From the NCBI GenBank assembly GCA_030267565.1, contig BRXU01000064.1, positions 148,796 to 212,795 on the forward strand: a stretch of 64,000 nt of DNA, written 5' to 3'. This DNA is from Pleodorina starrii. Its lineage: Eukaryota > Chlorophyta > Chlorophyceae > Chlamydomonadales > Volvocaceae. The translations under genes were made by a program, and so were the position numbers. The notes beneath the pieces are model-generated. The model saw only the letters and a list, made by a program, of their open reading frames with translations. It did no database searches and was not told the DNA's origin. Shown one piece after another: positions 13,001-24,800 of this stretch (position 1 is its first letter; every line of letters starts with the position of its first letter).

Positions 13001-16000
13001 GGCGCAAGTCTTTGCTCGGGGGCGGCGGTGCCAGCAGCAGTAGCTGCAACGGCGGCGTCGTCGTCGGCGAGGCCTCCTCGGGTCTTGGTGCGGGTGCAGT
13101 GGCGGTCGGTCCCGGCAGCCCCCTCATCTCTCGGCCCCGGGGGGTGGCAGGGGACGCCCAAATCCCCCGGCGCGGGGATCTGCCTCCTCGGGAGCTGCAG
13201 CCACTGCTACTACGGGGACTGGTGCCGCCAAACATGCGCTGTGTAGCCTTTGCGGGGAGCGCGGGGGGTGCGGATCCAGGCCCAGGCCCGGCGCTGGGGC
13301 TGGGGCTGGGGCTGGGGCTGGGGCTGGGTTTGGAGCGCGGAGAAGATTTCGGCGGTGGGTCCAGCAGCAGCAGGGGCCTGACCAAAGTCAACAGCAATCT
13401 CAGCAGCGGGAACCACGGCGCTGGCCTTGGCAGCGCTGGGTATGCTGGGGCCTGGGGCACCGCGGGCGCGACCGATCGCGACGGTGGCGACCGCAGCAGT
13501 GCTCTGGGGCACGGGCCTGAGACCTTGAAGCGGCTGCTCACGATCCAGGGACAATGGCTGGGGCTCATTATTTCGGGCCGCCTGACACTCTCACCTGTTG
13601 CCCTGGACTCCCTGGCCATGACGGCTGCTGCTTCAGCCCGTCCTGCCGCTCCAGCGGCCCCAGCATCGCTGGGTTCCGGAGCCCAGCCGCAAGGCAGCGG
13701 CCCGGACACCGCCGCCGCTTCTGCCTCTGATGCTACGCCGGTGGCTCCGGATCCCAACGGCGCACCGCTGGGTGACAGGTACGGACGGGCGCTAGGATGC
13801 GTGGCTTTTGGACCAGAGGCCCAAGAGCCCAGACGGGACCCTGTACATGAGTACGGCTAACCTCACCCCAGGGGAGGGGACAGGAGGCGGTAGATGTGGC
13901 AACGCCTCCGCTCCGCTGTTGCATGCAGAGGTACTTGTCCGCCCTGTGTAGATAGGGGTAGGGAAGGCACTGCTCGGTGTGCGCGCTTTGGTTGGGCGCG
14001 GAGGACAATTTCAGCGTGCCGCACGATTGGCTTTCTACTGGCTTTCCACAGGACGCGCGCGCGAATGACCGGCTGGCTGTCACGCATTCGGGCCAAAGGC
14101 CATTCAGCGGGCGGTGCGGGCGCGGAGGGCGAAGGTGGAGGGGAGGATCAGGACACAGGCGATCCCGTTGGCAAGGGGAAAAAGCAGCAGGGGCGGCTCC
14201 ACCCGGACATCACCTCCCAGCAGCAGCAGCAGCTGTGTGTTCCTCAGGCGCTGGAGCCGTGGAGCTCCACGGGGGAGCAGCAGCAGCAGCAGCAGCAGCA
14301 GCGGCTGCTGGAGGACATTCAGCGGGTGCTGGCGCTTGCTGCTGCCTCGGGTGACCAGCTGCCTCAGCCGCAGCAGGTGGGTGCGGCGGGTCCTCGCTCG
14401 GCGCAGCGAGCGCGTGTTGTTTTATTTGCGCGTGATTCCGGCTCCACAGCACAGTGGCGCCCGCTTAACCTGAGCCCCTTCCCTTTCCCAAACCTGCCAT
14501 CCCATTTGCCAGGAGCCCACTCGCTGCAGCCCGCAGCCCTCACACCAGCCCTCGCCCCCACCTGCCAGCCGCCCCGCAAGCCCCCTGCTGCGCAAACAGC
14601 AGAGCCTGGCCCGGATCCGGCCAGCAAGCTCACTTGGCGGCGGCACCGCACCGCCACCCGCGGTGGGGCCCAAGCCCGCAATTTCCGATTCCGGCGAGCT
14701 GGCTTCCCGCACCGGTATCCCCCCACCAGCCCGCACCAGCAGCAGCCCCCTCCACGGGGCGGCGCCGCCTGAGCTCACTGCGGACCTCGCGGGGTGCGCG
14801 ACTCCAGCACAGGTGTCCTTTGCACTGCAACCGGACACTGGGGCACCGACCGCAGTCTCGTCCATGTCCGACACTACAGCCGCTTCTGGGGAACATGCTG
14901 CCACTGCAGCTGCCACAGCAGCTGCCGCTGTGGCTGCGGCTGCCGGTGCACCATCGCAGCTGGCAACGGCAATCGCACCGCCGTTCGCGCTAAAGGGATG
15001 TGACGGCTGGCAAACGGCAATGGCGCACAGAGGAATGGCGTCGCTGGTGGGGGAGATAGAGGAGGACGAGCAGGAGGACGATCAGGAGGACGAGCAAGAG
15101 GACGATCAGGAGGACGATCAGGAGGACGAGGAGAGCGAGGAGCAGGAGGCCGACGTGGAGGAGGAGGAGGAGGATCAGTCGGTGGACGAGGCGGGGGCGG
15201 TGCGCCTGGTCCGGCTGCTTCTGAAGGTGGCCTCAAATCCGGTGGATGCCAACAGTGTCAATGTGGCGGAGCGCGCGGTGGCGGAGGCGGTCCGCTTCCG
15301 TCGGCAGCATTTCGAAGCGGACGCCCGGCTGCGTATGCAGGTCCTGCTGCAGGCCTATGCGCGCGTGCAGATGCTGCTGGATCTGGGGTTGCTTGATGAG
15401 GACACCGACTGGGAGCCGCCGCCGCGCGACCCGCAGCAGCAGCAAGCTCCGCTCCGCGCGACGCGCTCCCCCCGATCCAGATCCAAACCAGGATCCAGAC
15501 CGAGCCCTTCTGACGGCGCCGCACGAACGGCGCGTCGCAAGGGTGGCAAGAAGAAGGCATCGGCGGGCGGGAACAGCAAGTCAGGGCAAACTGGCACGCT
15601 GTCGATGACAGCGGCCGCTCCCGCACATCCTCCAACAGCTGCCGCACCTGGGGCATGCGCACCCGCATCACAGACAGCGGCAACGGCAGCAGCAGCGGCA
15701 TCCGAGGGCCCCCTTGAGGACGGCATCTCGGCCGGCCTGGCGCATGGGGAGAAGAAACAGCCGCGGCAGCAGCAGCAACAGCAGCAGACACCCGGGCATG
15801 TGGGAACCGCCCCAGGCATGGTGTGGGGGCAGGCGGGGGAGGCTGCAGTGCAATCCGCCCGCGATGGCGAGTTAGCGGTGGTCAACACTGGCAACCTGTC
15901 TGGGCCCAGCTGCTACATCAACGGTACTATCTGGGAGGAGAGCACCGGTGACGTGTCCGAGTCGAGCGAGGCTGCGGAGAGGGCGCCTGAGGGCGACGAG

Positions 16001-18190
16001 GGCGGCAATGGTGGAGAGAGGAGCGACAGCAGCAAGGATGGAATTAACGGAAATAATGGCGATCCCCGTCATGTGGAAGAGGATGCGGAAGAGGCGGCGG
16101 GGAGCGGAGATCTGGCTGCCCAGGGCAGCACCCGCGGCCGCCACGCCAGCTGCACTTTCGGTGACGGTGCCTCTCTGGACGACGCTGGCTGCAGCGTCAA
16201 CTACACGGCGGTGGCGGCGGTACTGGCTTTCTCGCAAGCCTTGCGTGGAGAGGAGGGCGGCCCGTCCCACCAATCCGGCCCGGTGGCGGGCGGCGGCGGC
16301 GGACCGCTGGAGGGGTCTACCCGGCACCACCTGCGCACCAGCGCAAGCCTTTCCCATCAGCCTACACTGCCCCAGGATCAGGATCAGGATCAGGATCAGC
16401 AGCAACAGGAGGGCATGCAAGCAACGGCCAATCGCCAACGGGCGGCCTATGGCAGCAGCCTCAGCCTCAGCCCCGGCTCGCTAGCCGACGAAGTCCCCCA
16501 CCCCCCGTCCGCCTTCTGCGTCTCCACGCGGCTGGACTCCCCCGTCATCACGTCTTCGCAGCTGGCGGGAAGCTCCGCTGCCAGCTATGCGACGCATGAA
16601 TCAGCGCGCATGAGCGTGCACGCCTTCCCAGCGCCGCAGGCCAGCTGCCCAGCACCCCTGCTCAAGGTCGCATCCAGTAACTCTAACTGCCACCACCGCC
16701 TGCGGGCTCAGGCATCGGCGGAGACGCCCGTCGCAGCCACAGGCCAAGCCGCAATGGACCCCCCTGTCGCTGGCCGCCGAGGTCGCCGCCGGGAGGGTCC
16801 GCCCCCGGGCTCGTCTGGCCCATCACCCCTCCCGTCTCAATCATCTGCGGTGCTGCCGCCGGTTCGGACAATCAGCCGATCCGTGGCCCTGACGAGGTCG
16901 GGCAGTACGGCGCCCTTTGGAAAGGAGGCAGGCGGTACAACGGCTTCCGCCGGCCTGCTGAGCGGCAGAGTAAGCCGCAACAGCGTCGGTGTGGGCATCG
17001 TCGCCGGCGGTGGCGACGTGAGGTGTGGCCTGCGCGCCGCACCGCCGCAGGTCAGCGTCAATTATGATGACAACGATGGTGACTGCGATCGCGACCACAA
17101 CCACAGCGAGAGGCAGCCAGCGGTGGGAGAGGAAAGGGAGGGAGAGGGGGACCCGGGGGAGGAGGGCCCGGCGCAAGAGCTGCAAGCTGCCGGCGGGTCG
17201 ACGGCAGGTGGGGGCGGGGCCGGTGAGGACGGTTCCCCCTCCGGCGACCTGGCGCCCAATCGGCGCACCGCCCTGGACCGATACGCGGCCCTCACTGCCA
17301 CCAGCGCCGCCTGGAAGTATACGGCAATGTACGACAAACACGATGCGATGATGCTGGCGCGAATGGCGTCCCCGCGCAACCCGGGCGCTACCACCGGACC
17401 CTCGGGTGGTGAAGGAGGGCGCAGGCCAGGAGGGCCGTCACCGAAGGGAGCAGCCGCGGCAGCGGCCGGCGCCGTTGCTTCGACCGCTGCCGCCGCCGAC
17501 GGCGGCTTTCCGACGTCGGCCAGCGTCGGCGCGGGCGGGTACGACGAGTCAGGCGGAGACAGCACCGCACTGCCCGACAGTCTGCGGCTCTCCTCCAAGC
17601 GCCACGGCCAGACGCTAATGTCGTTCACCGCTGGACACCGGTCTGCTACCGGAGCCCTGGACGACGGCTCCAGGGGACGCAGCGCGCTCGGCCTCGTGGC
17701 GCCGGTAGTCACCACGGAAGCGGAGCCGGAGCCGGAGCCGGACGACACCCATCAGCCTGAACCAGGCGCTGGCGTTGGCGGCTTTGCTTGCGGCGCCAAC
17801 GGCCCCCTAGGTGCTTCGGACAGCCCCTCCCTCCTCTGCCGCGCAACCTCCGAGTCGGAATCCCTCAGACAGCGGACCGCCTCTAAGGCGCGGATGCCCG
17901 CCTTGAACCATTCCGGCAGGCTGGGGCCCGGTGACGGCAGGTCGGCTGTGGTGGCCGCTGCGGCCAGTCGGGCCTCGCTGCTGAGCCGAGACGTGGCACT
18001 GTCCGGCACCGGCAGCGGCTTCAGCAGCGCCACAAGCATGGCAGCGAGTCTGGGAGCAGGGTTGGGTGGTGGCGGTGAGGGCTCCGCCACCCTGGCCTCT
18101 TTCACGATGGAGAGCATCATGGAGGGCCCACTGAGTGACGGACCCCTCGCGAGCCTGGACTCACGCATGGCCTGGGACGACGCGCTCAAG
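10075..18190 (+). CDS. Very large low-complexity protein, possible split cyclic-nucleotide-binding-like fold
   Basis: Seen: eight exons chain with consistent phases: about 10075-10177, 10560-10736, 10872-10985, 11085-11458, 12005-12122, 12577-13778, 14052-14376 and 14513-18190. The start codon lies in an undefined upstream exon. Exon 12577-13778 carries PAFPFLDQSILQKVAAAA and, about 230 residues later, GQWLGLIISGRLTL. These resemble the first helix and the yfIisGrv strand of cyclic-nucleotide-binding domains, separated by a Gly/Ser-rich insertion. The remainder is Ser, Ala, Gly and Gln rich, with an acidic Glu/Asp/Gln block at 15055-15180. An early exon encodes GLQSLQADWLVLLQTG, perhaps a related strand. 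The phosphate-binding cassette is not recognisable, so ligand binding is doubtful. At 18190 the frame can either splice (AAG|GTGAGG) or run on to a TGA at 18254. Inference: a volvocine-specific regulatory or scaffold protein; function unknown. Confidence 0.55.
13283..13330 (+). repeat. In-frame ggggct hexanucleotide repeat (Gly-Leu run)
   Basis: Repeated ggggctggggctggggct encodes alternating Gly-Leu inside the insertion that splits the cyclic-nucleotide-binding-like segment. Being a hexamer, length changes keep the frame. Confidence 0.9.
15055..15180 (+). repeat. Acidic Glu/Asp/Gln repeat block in coding sequence
   Basis: Iterations of gaggacgagcaggaggac encode EEDEQEDDQEDEQ-type sequence and end in a run of Glu. 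It is an in-frame expansion in the large exon 14513-18190, likely disordered and strongly negative. Confidence 0.85.
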
Positions 18191-18864
18191 GTGAGGACCG
18201 GGTTCGTTGACGATGACATCGCCTTCGTCCCATCGCTTGCGGTATCCGTTTTATGATGCACTCACCGGTACCCGCTCACCATGGGGCACCAGCTGGGCCG
18301 GGGCCGGGGCTGAGGCTGGGGTCGGCGGGGAGCTTACTTCCGGAGTGGTGACACGGCATAAGTGACCGGGATGCAGCAGGAGAGAGTCTGCACCAAGAGG
18401 CATAGAATCCCTGGCCTATCAGGGACATCCGCACGCACGGGATTGGACGTCATGAAGGTTTTGCAAGGGCGCATGCTGGAGGTGATCACAACCATGTCAG
18501 TTGGCCACGCTGGAAACGCCGCCGTCCGGGGGATGCATGGTGTACCCAGGGGCCGGCGGGTGCCCTCCTCATCTTCGGAAGCGGCTGGGATCCCTGCGCC
18601 GGGGAGGGAAGGGAGGCGCGCGATCGGCTAGGGTGGGGCACAGCGATGTGCAGCGCGGTGCCAGGGAGCTTCAGTGCCGCCGTGCAGGTGCGCAATCCGC
18701 ACCTCTCCAGCCCCATGGTCATGGCATGCGAGATGCGACCTCACCGCAGACACGCTCTCCGGCAGCACTCACAACTTCCCACCTGGCGCATAACAGTATG
18801 TCATCTCCACCCACCGGCCCCTTACTCCCTTGGCGACGCTGCGCCGCAGTCTCTTCGTTGGCAG

Positions 18865-19155
18865 GCGATCCACGGCGGCCTGGTCGGAGGAGCCAGTCGG
18901 GGTCTGCAGCGGGCCCAGCACGTCGACCGGCGGGGCATGGAGTCCCGGACGGGTGGTGGCATAGACCTGTTCCGGGGCCGGAAGGGCTCCAAGGGCTCGA
19001 CGGCGCGACGCAACGCGGCTGCAGCCGCTGCTGTGGCTGCCGCGTCCAGCGGTGTGGCGGCAACGCCGACCGGGTTGCCCAAGCTTATGTCGGTCCTGAG
19101 GAACCGCAGCAGCAGGCTGTTCGCAGGCACGTGCTGCGGCGACATGCCCTCGTGA
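18865..19155 (+). CDS. Probable exon of the large low-complexity gene (joints unresolved)
   Basis: A frame from an acceptor-like site at 18863-18864 (ttcgttggcag) to a TGA at 19153-19155 reads through TARRNAAAAAAVAAASS and LPKLMSVLRNRSSRLFAG, coding-like in composition and similar in style to the flanking exons. It starts in phase 0, which fits the AAG|GTGAGG donor at 18190. No donor gives both an attractive sequence and the phase needed by the next exon (candidates at the GTGTGG near 19050 and the GTCCTG near 19091), so I leave the 3' joint open. It may instead be the end of the gene. Confidence 0.4.
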   Translation, partial: AIHGGLVGGASRGLQRAQHVDRRGMESRTGGGIDLFRGRKGSKGSTARRNAAAAAAVAAASSGVAATPTGLPKLMSVLRNRSSRLFAGTCCGDMPS

Positions 19156-19546
19156 TCCAGGGATGGCTCCTGGGTGCCGTGCATTGCTCTGCCCGTCCAC
19201 TTGGGTTGGTCCTTCGGCAGCGCAGTATGTAGTCCGCCGGCTTGCATTGCTGCATGTTTGGCCCTGCCAGACAACAAGCAACCAAGCATGCACCCGACTG
19301 CACATGTCACGCACGGGCGTCCTAGACCCTAGACCGTCCCGCCGCCACCCACCTTTCGCCACACTGACACAGCCATTGGTTGTTGCTCAGCAATGTGATG
19401 CGGCAGGCAATGTGACGTGACAGCCGGGGCCCCCACAGTGAAACAGCTGCTACGTCTCCTCGGTCCCCCCTGTTCCCAACCCTAAGCCCCTTACCCTTCA
19501 CCCCTCCCTCTTTCCCGACCCACGCCCTCCACCTCCTGACTTGCAG

Positions 19547-21054
19547 GTAGCGCCAGCTCAGCCCTCCCGGGAGCGATGTCCCTCCAGGCAGCCGATTTGT
19601 CTGCCTGGTCTGTCTCGGGTTTGCGGAGTGTGGCCTCGGCGCAGAGCGGCGGATCCAGAAGTGACTTATCACTGTCGCTCCCCCCACAGGCTCAGGCGTA
19701 CAGGCAGGTGCAGGCTCAGGCGCACAGCCAGCGTGCCTTGCAGTCGAATTCGCAGGATGAGCGTGCGAGCAGCACAACAGGCGTGCCGCACTCTGAGCCC
19801 GAAGCCAAAGACCTGCCCAACGGCCGGGCCACTGGAGGGGCGCTCGGCCTGCCAAGGTCGACTGCTGCTGCTAAGGATGCATCGCCAGGCACCTCGACGC
19901 CGCGGTCAACATCCCTGGCCGTCAGTAAGTCGACGCCGTCACGGTTCATCAACCTCATGTTCTCGCGTGAGAGCCGCGACGAGAGCAGCGGCGGCAGCGG
20001 GCGAACAGTGCCGCTGCTACCCCCGCAGCAGCAGTGTCAAGTGCAGGTTGAGGCAGCGACGTCAGGCGGCCAGCCTCCACGAGAAGCACTTGAAGATTGC
20101 GACGAGCACGGCTCTGTGCAGGGGTCACAACCCAAGGGATCCACGGCCTCTGCCTTCGCCATCACAGTCGTCACGGCGCCCGCGAATCAGCTCAGGTCTG
20201 GTGCAGCGGCCACAGCCGACACCGTTGGCGGCAGCTCCGAAGCTCATGCCTGTGAGCCCACGAGCTACGGCGGAAAGGGGACCGGCGCAGGAGCGATCAC
20301 CTCATCCAGCGGACTTTCGGAGTACTGCCGGACGGCAGAAGGCGCTGGAAGGTCAACCGTGGCCGTCATCACAACGCCCGGGCGCCCGGACCCCAGCTGC
20401 CCACCGGCCCTGCCGGAGGAGGATGACGCGTGTCTAGCTCCTGGCGGCGCCTCCACGGCTCCTAATGCGGCTTGCTGCCTTTCAGAGGCCCGCTCGGAGC
20501 AGCATCCCATCACGACGATCAATATCGCCCCCGCCTTTGGTGAAACCGCCGACTGCTGCCGTAACGGCGCCGACACACCGCTGGGCCCCACGACCGCTGC
20601 TGCGGCCCCCGTGTCGGAGATGCGCAAGCACTGGCGCAGCCGAGTGAGGAGCGCCCTAGAGCGGCTGCGGTACTCGCTGCGCCGTTCGGAGCGCATCGGC
20701 GTGCTGCCGGCGCAGCTGCCGTCAGCCCGGTCAGCGGACGAACCCACGGGTCGCAGCGGCCCGCCACCGGTGCGATCCTTGTCGCACACCCTGGGACAAC
20801 GGCGGGCCAGCAGCCGCGCGAGCTTGTTCGGATCGTTGCAGGCGGTTGTTTCAATGCGGAGGAAAGGGCGGCACTCGTTCGACGCGACTGGGAATGGCTC
20901 CGGCCGGGATGTCAGCGTCGTGAGCTCGGGTGGCGGTGCACTGGCCGGCGCACGGACGCTGTCTCGCATGCCAACTCTTATGAAGCAGCAGTGGGCGCCG
21001 TTGGCAGATTCAATTTTCCGGGGTGGTGGGAGACCCAATGGACCGGGGATGTAG
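19547..21054 (+). CDS. 3'-terminal Ser-rich exon of the large gene, or a separate gene
   Basis: A 1.5 kb open frame follows an acceptor (cctgacttgcag) and ends at TAG 21052-21054. An alternative acceptor gives a start at 19690. Sequence: MSLQAADLSAWSVSGLRS, then SKSTPSRFINLMFSRES, a basic KHWRSRVRSALERLRYSLRR stretch near 20630-20690, SLSHTLGQRRASSRASLFGS near 20780-20830, and the end LMKQQWAPLADSIFRGGG. Basic Ser-rich segments of this kind look like phosphorylation-prone linkers, but no domain is recognised. A Met at 19576 would allow an independent gene. I favour continuation of the 10-18 kb gene because I see no TGTAA signal between 18256 and 19547. Confidence 0.6.
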
Positions 21055-21303
21055 GGCAGGAGGTGGTTGGCTGGGCGACCGACATGGACCTGCGCCTTGA
21101 TATGTGCACACCGCCTTGGTACGTGTAAAACCAAGTCATGCATATATTCAGGGCTTAGGGTGTTAGGGTTTTCATACTCCACAAGCCCTGTACGGGCGAG
21201 GTACGACGCGTATAGCGGTCGTCGAGCGACCCTGTGTATCACCGAAAAGGACAACAACGGCAGCAACCCTGAGTACGATAGCTTGGGCCGCCAGCGACTG
21301 GGA

Positions 21304-21308
21304 TGTAA
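21304..21308 (+). terminator. TGTAA polyadenylation signal, plus strand
   Basis: gggatgtaacaagtg lies 250 bp after the TAG at 21054 and is the expected 3' end of the large plus-strand gene. Another TGTAA at about 21123 is a weaker candidate. Confidence 0.55.
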
Positions 21309-21364
21309 CAAGTGAACATTCGCCAAACATGGCGTGACATGAGAATCTGCCCAATTGCTTAATT

Positions 21365-21369
21365 TTACA
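21365..21369 (-). terminator. TGTAA polyadenylation signal of ADHE copy A, minus strand
   Basis: ttaca on the plus strand is TGTAA on the minus strand, about 475 bp after the ADHE copy A stop. It faces the plus-strand signal 56 bp away, so the two convergent transcripts end almost back to back. Confidence 0.5.
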
Positions 21370-21840
21370 TTAACGCTCATCTTCGAGGCGCACGCACATT
21401 TCCCAACGTAGCTTCTTGACGGTTGTCTTCAATACTCCCGTCGGCGGGCACACCAAGCCCGAAGCATGCTACCCCCTTCTACACTCGCACGCACTCGCGT
21501 AAAGGCGAGCAATTTACTAACCCTTACGCAGCAGTACTTCGGAAAAAATGAAAATACACTTAAGACATCACATCTTCCCGCAGGCGCCGTTCGTAGTAAG
21601 GGAACCGTGATCCCCGCAGTCCATGGTGCTAGTGGAGGGTGGACAGACTTTGGCGGCGTGCAAGCTCGCCAGGGCAGCACCAGCGCCAGAACGGCAACCC
21701 CAGAGTGCAAGTAATTCTTCACGTCCTCTCGACTGTGTCGACATATGACGATGCATATATGTAACAAACGCTTGCTTAAACCGTTCTGCGAGCGAACCCT
21801 CGTGTAACATCACTGCATGTAGGCCTCTCCCACCACGGCC

Positions 21841-24800
21841 TTACACCTTGCTGAAGAACTCGAGCGTCTTGATGGGCAGGATGGGCGCCTCGTAGGCGTC
21901 GATGTAAATCTGCTTCAGGTCCGCGATCAGCGGGTAGCGCGGGTTGGCGCCCGTGCACTGGTCGTCGAAGGCCTCCTCGGCCAGGCTGCGGAGACACATG
22001 AAACGATGGCCGGGGGGTGATTCATGAGCTTCAGAAAATACACAAGGCCAGGCAGGCTAGAAGCTATGAGGAGGTACGGGACTCGATACACAACTTGAGC
22101 GCCCATATCAGACCATGGTCGAGGCCAGCGTCCCAACGAAGCCCGGAGTTCTGAAGTCTGTCGCCACACGTAAGAGCACGTGAGAACACTTACGTGTCTA
22201 GCCGCTGCATGTACTCCTGCTCCTTCGCCGGGTCGTTGAGAACCTCCCTGATGGTCAGCGGGATGTCGCACTTCTTCTTCAGTTCCTCGACGGCCTCAAT
22301 CAGCTTGACAACCTGTGTGCGGTGTGTAAGACATTCGTGTTGTCATTGCACGTCGCATACGACTGCTGAGTAGCCAGACATACGGAATACAGGTCACATG
22401 ACCCGATTCTGCACGGCCCCAATGACCATGTGCGCACAGCAAGCGTGGAATAGTTGCAGTTGAGCGAGCGCCGTCTTGGTTACCCTGCGCATGCCGTGGA
22501 TTGAAGATCTCTCACCTTCTCGTCGTCGGTGGCCCCACCCAAGTTAAGCATGGTCGAGAGCTCAGCGTAGTGGTGCTTGGCGTTGGGGTACTGGTACTGG
22601 GGGAAGGCCGCCTGCTTGGCGGGCTTGTCCGTAGCATTGTAGCGGATGACGTGGCTGATCAGCGCAGCGTTGGCCAGGCCGTGCGGCACGTGGAAGGCGG
22701 CGCCTGCAGAGGACAAGCGCATCCGAACGACCTGCCAGTCTGATTGCTTACACAGAGCAACGATTCTTACATAATGGAAAGTGAATCCACACACCCTCTC
22801 CATACCGGGCATTCGGTTAGGCGTGCGAATGAACACACGCTCCCTAAGCCCTAAGCTCCCCGCGTACCCACCGAGCTTGTGCGCCATCGAGTGGCAGATG
22901 CCCAGGAAGGCGTTGGCGAACGCCATGCCGGCGATGGTGGCCGCGTAGTGCACCTTCTCGCGCGCCTCGTAGTCGTTGGGGCCGTTGGTATAAGCGCGTG
23001 GCAGGTACTTGAACAACAGCTGAATAGCCTCGCGGGACAGGCCGCGGGTATACTCTGCACAGGCGGGAAAGAAGAGAACTCTCATTTTGACGCGTGAAAA
23101 CCAGCTGCAGAAGATCTAGAGTTGCTTCACGGACGGAAAACGCATACGTTGGTTGTAGATGATAGGCGCACCCACCTACAGATTACGGCGGGGTTGCACG
23201 AAGACTGGAATCAATACCCGCATCACCCACCCGTGGCGCAAATGGACACGTAGCTCTCCAGCGCGTGCGTGAGGGCGTCAATGCCGCCCCAAGCCGTAAG
23301 CTTCTTGGGGATGTTCAGGACCAGTTGCGGGTCCACGATCGCCATGTTAGGTGTCAGCGCGTAATCTGCGGGGGTTAGGAAGCAGACGGGCAACCGTCTA
23401 TGTCCCGAAAGTTCGTTTTCTGGTGGCCGTGTGCCGGCACACAGATATATAGATCATGAAATTAATTAGTGGTCAGCAAGGCTGTCAACTGTTGTCAGTC
23501 ACGTTTGGGACCTAACGCTCGCCAGACAATACAGCCCTGTCATTTTTCCACCTACCGGCCAGCGGGTACTTGGCGCCCATCCGCTCATCTGTGACGACCG
23601 AGAAGGGGGTGACCTCAGAGCCGGTGCCGCTGGTGGTGGGGATGCAGACCATGGTAGCCTTCTTGCCCAGCTCCGGAACCTCATACACGCGCTTGCGAAT
23701 ATCCATGAAGCGCATGGCCAGGCCGTCGAAGCGGGTCTCGGGGCACTCGTACATGAGCCACATGATCTACAAGGGCGACGGGACGGGCAAGTGAATACTG
23801 ACATCCATGAAAAGCTCCAAGCCAGGGCAGGCACGTGCAGGGGTAGCAACCTTAGGCTCAACGTATGGGAGTGCCACCATCGGGGCGAATACAATGTCTG
23901 CCGCGCACAGCAGGAGGCATTCCCGAGGGGCCAAAAAGGCAGGCAGCAGTGCCACGGGCGCGCACTCATTCTTCAGTGCATAAGGTGTGTTCTCTCGTAC
24001 CGCAGCAAAACACCGCTCGACGTAAATGTTTTCGTGTCCGTACCTTGGCCGCGTCCATGGGCGAGCCACCGCCCATGGCGATGATGACGTCCGGCTTGAA
24101 CTCCAGGATCTCGCTGAGACCGGCGTTGATGCACGCGAGGGTCGGGTCGGGCGTAACGTGGTAGAAAACCTGGTGGTGGACGTTGATTGTGTCCAGGATG
24201 CGCGTCACCTTGTCCGCGTAGCCCAGGTCAAAGAGCGGCTTGTCGGTGACAACAAACGCACGCTTCTTGCCGACCAGGTCGCGCAGCGCCACCTCCAGGC
24301 AGCCGCCCTTGAAGTAAATCTGGTGGTTGGGGATAGGAGCGCAAGGAAAAGACGCGTTGGGTGATGGAAGTCGGCTCGGTCGGACAAGATACCGGAACCC
24401 ACAGCCCGGTTCAACAACAGTGAAGTGAAACAATTTTGAGTGAATGCCGCCCTCCACTCCCGCACACCTTGGGCGGCACGCGGAACCAGAGCATGTTCTC
24501 GCGGCGGGAGGTCACGGTCTTGATGTTGATGAGGTGCTGAGGGCCGACGTTGTTGGAGACCGAGGTGGAGCCCCATGTGCCGCAGCCCAGCGTGAGCGAG
24601 GGGTCCAGGTGGAAGTTGTACAGGTCGCCAATGGCGCCCTGGGACGCGGGCGTGTTGATGAGGATGCGCACCGTCTTAACGGTTGATTCGAACAGCTCAA
24701 CGTGGGCCTTGTTAAGCGGGTTGGTGTACAGCACGCTGGTGTGGCCGGCACCGCCGTACATGATCAGGCGATGGGAAGTCTGCACGGCGGACTCGAAGGT

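Noticed and set aside
18191..18256. Gene end at the TGA at 18254
   Set aside because: Not firmly rejected. A strong GTGAGG donor precedes it and I see no TGTAA downstream before 19547, so splicing onward is favoured.
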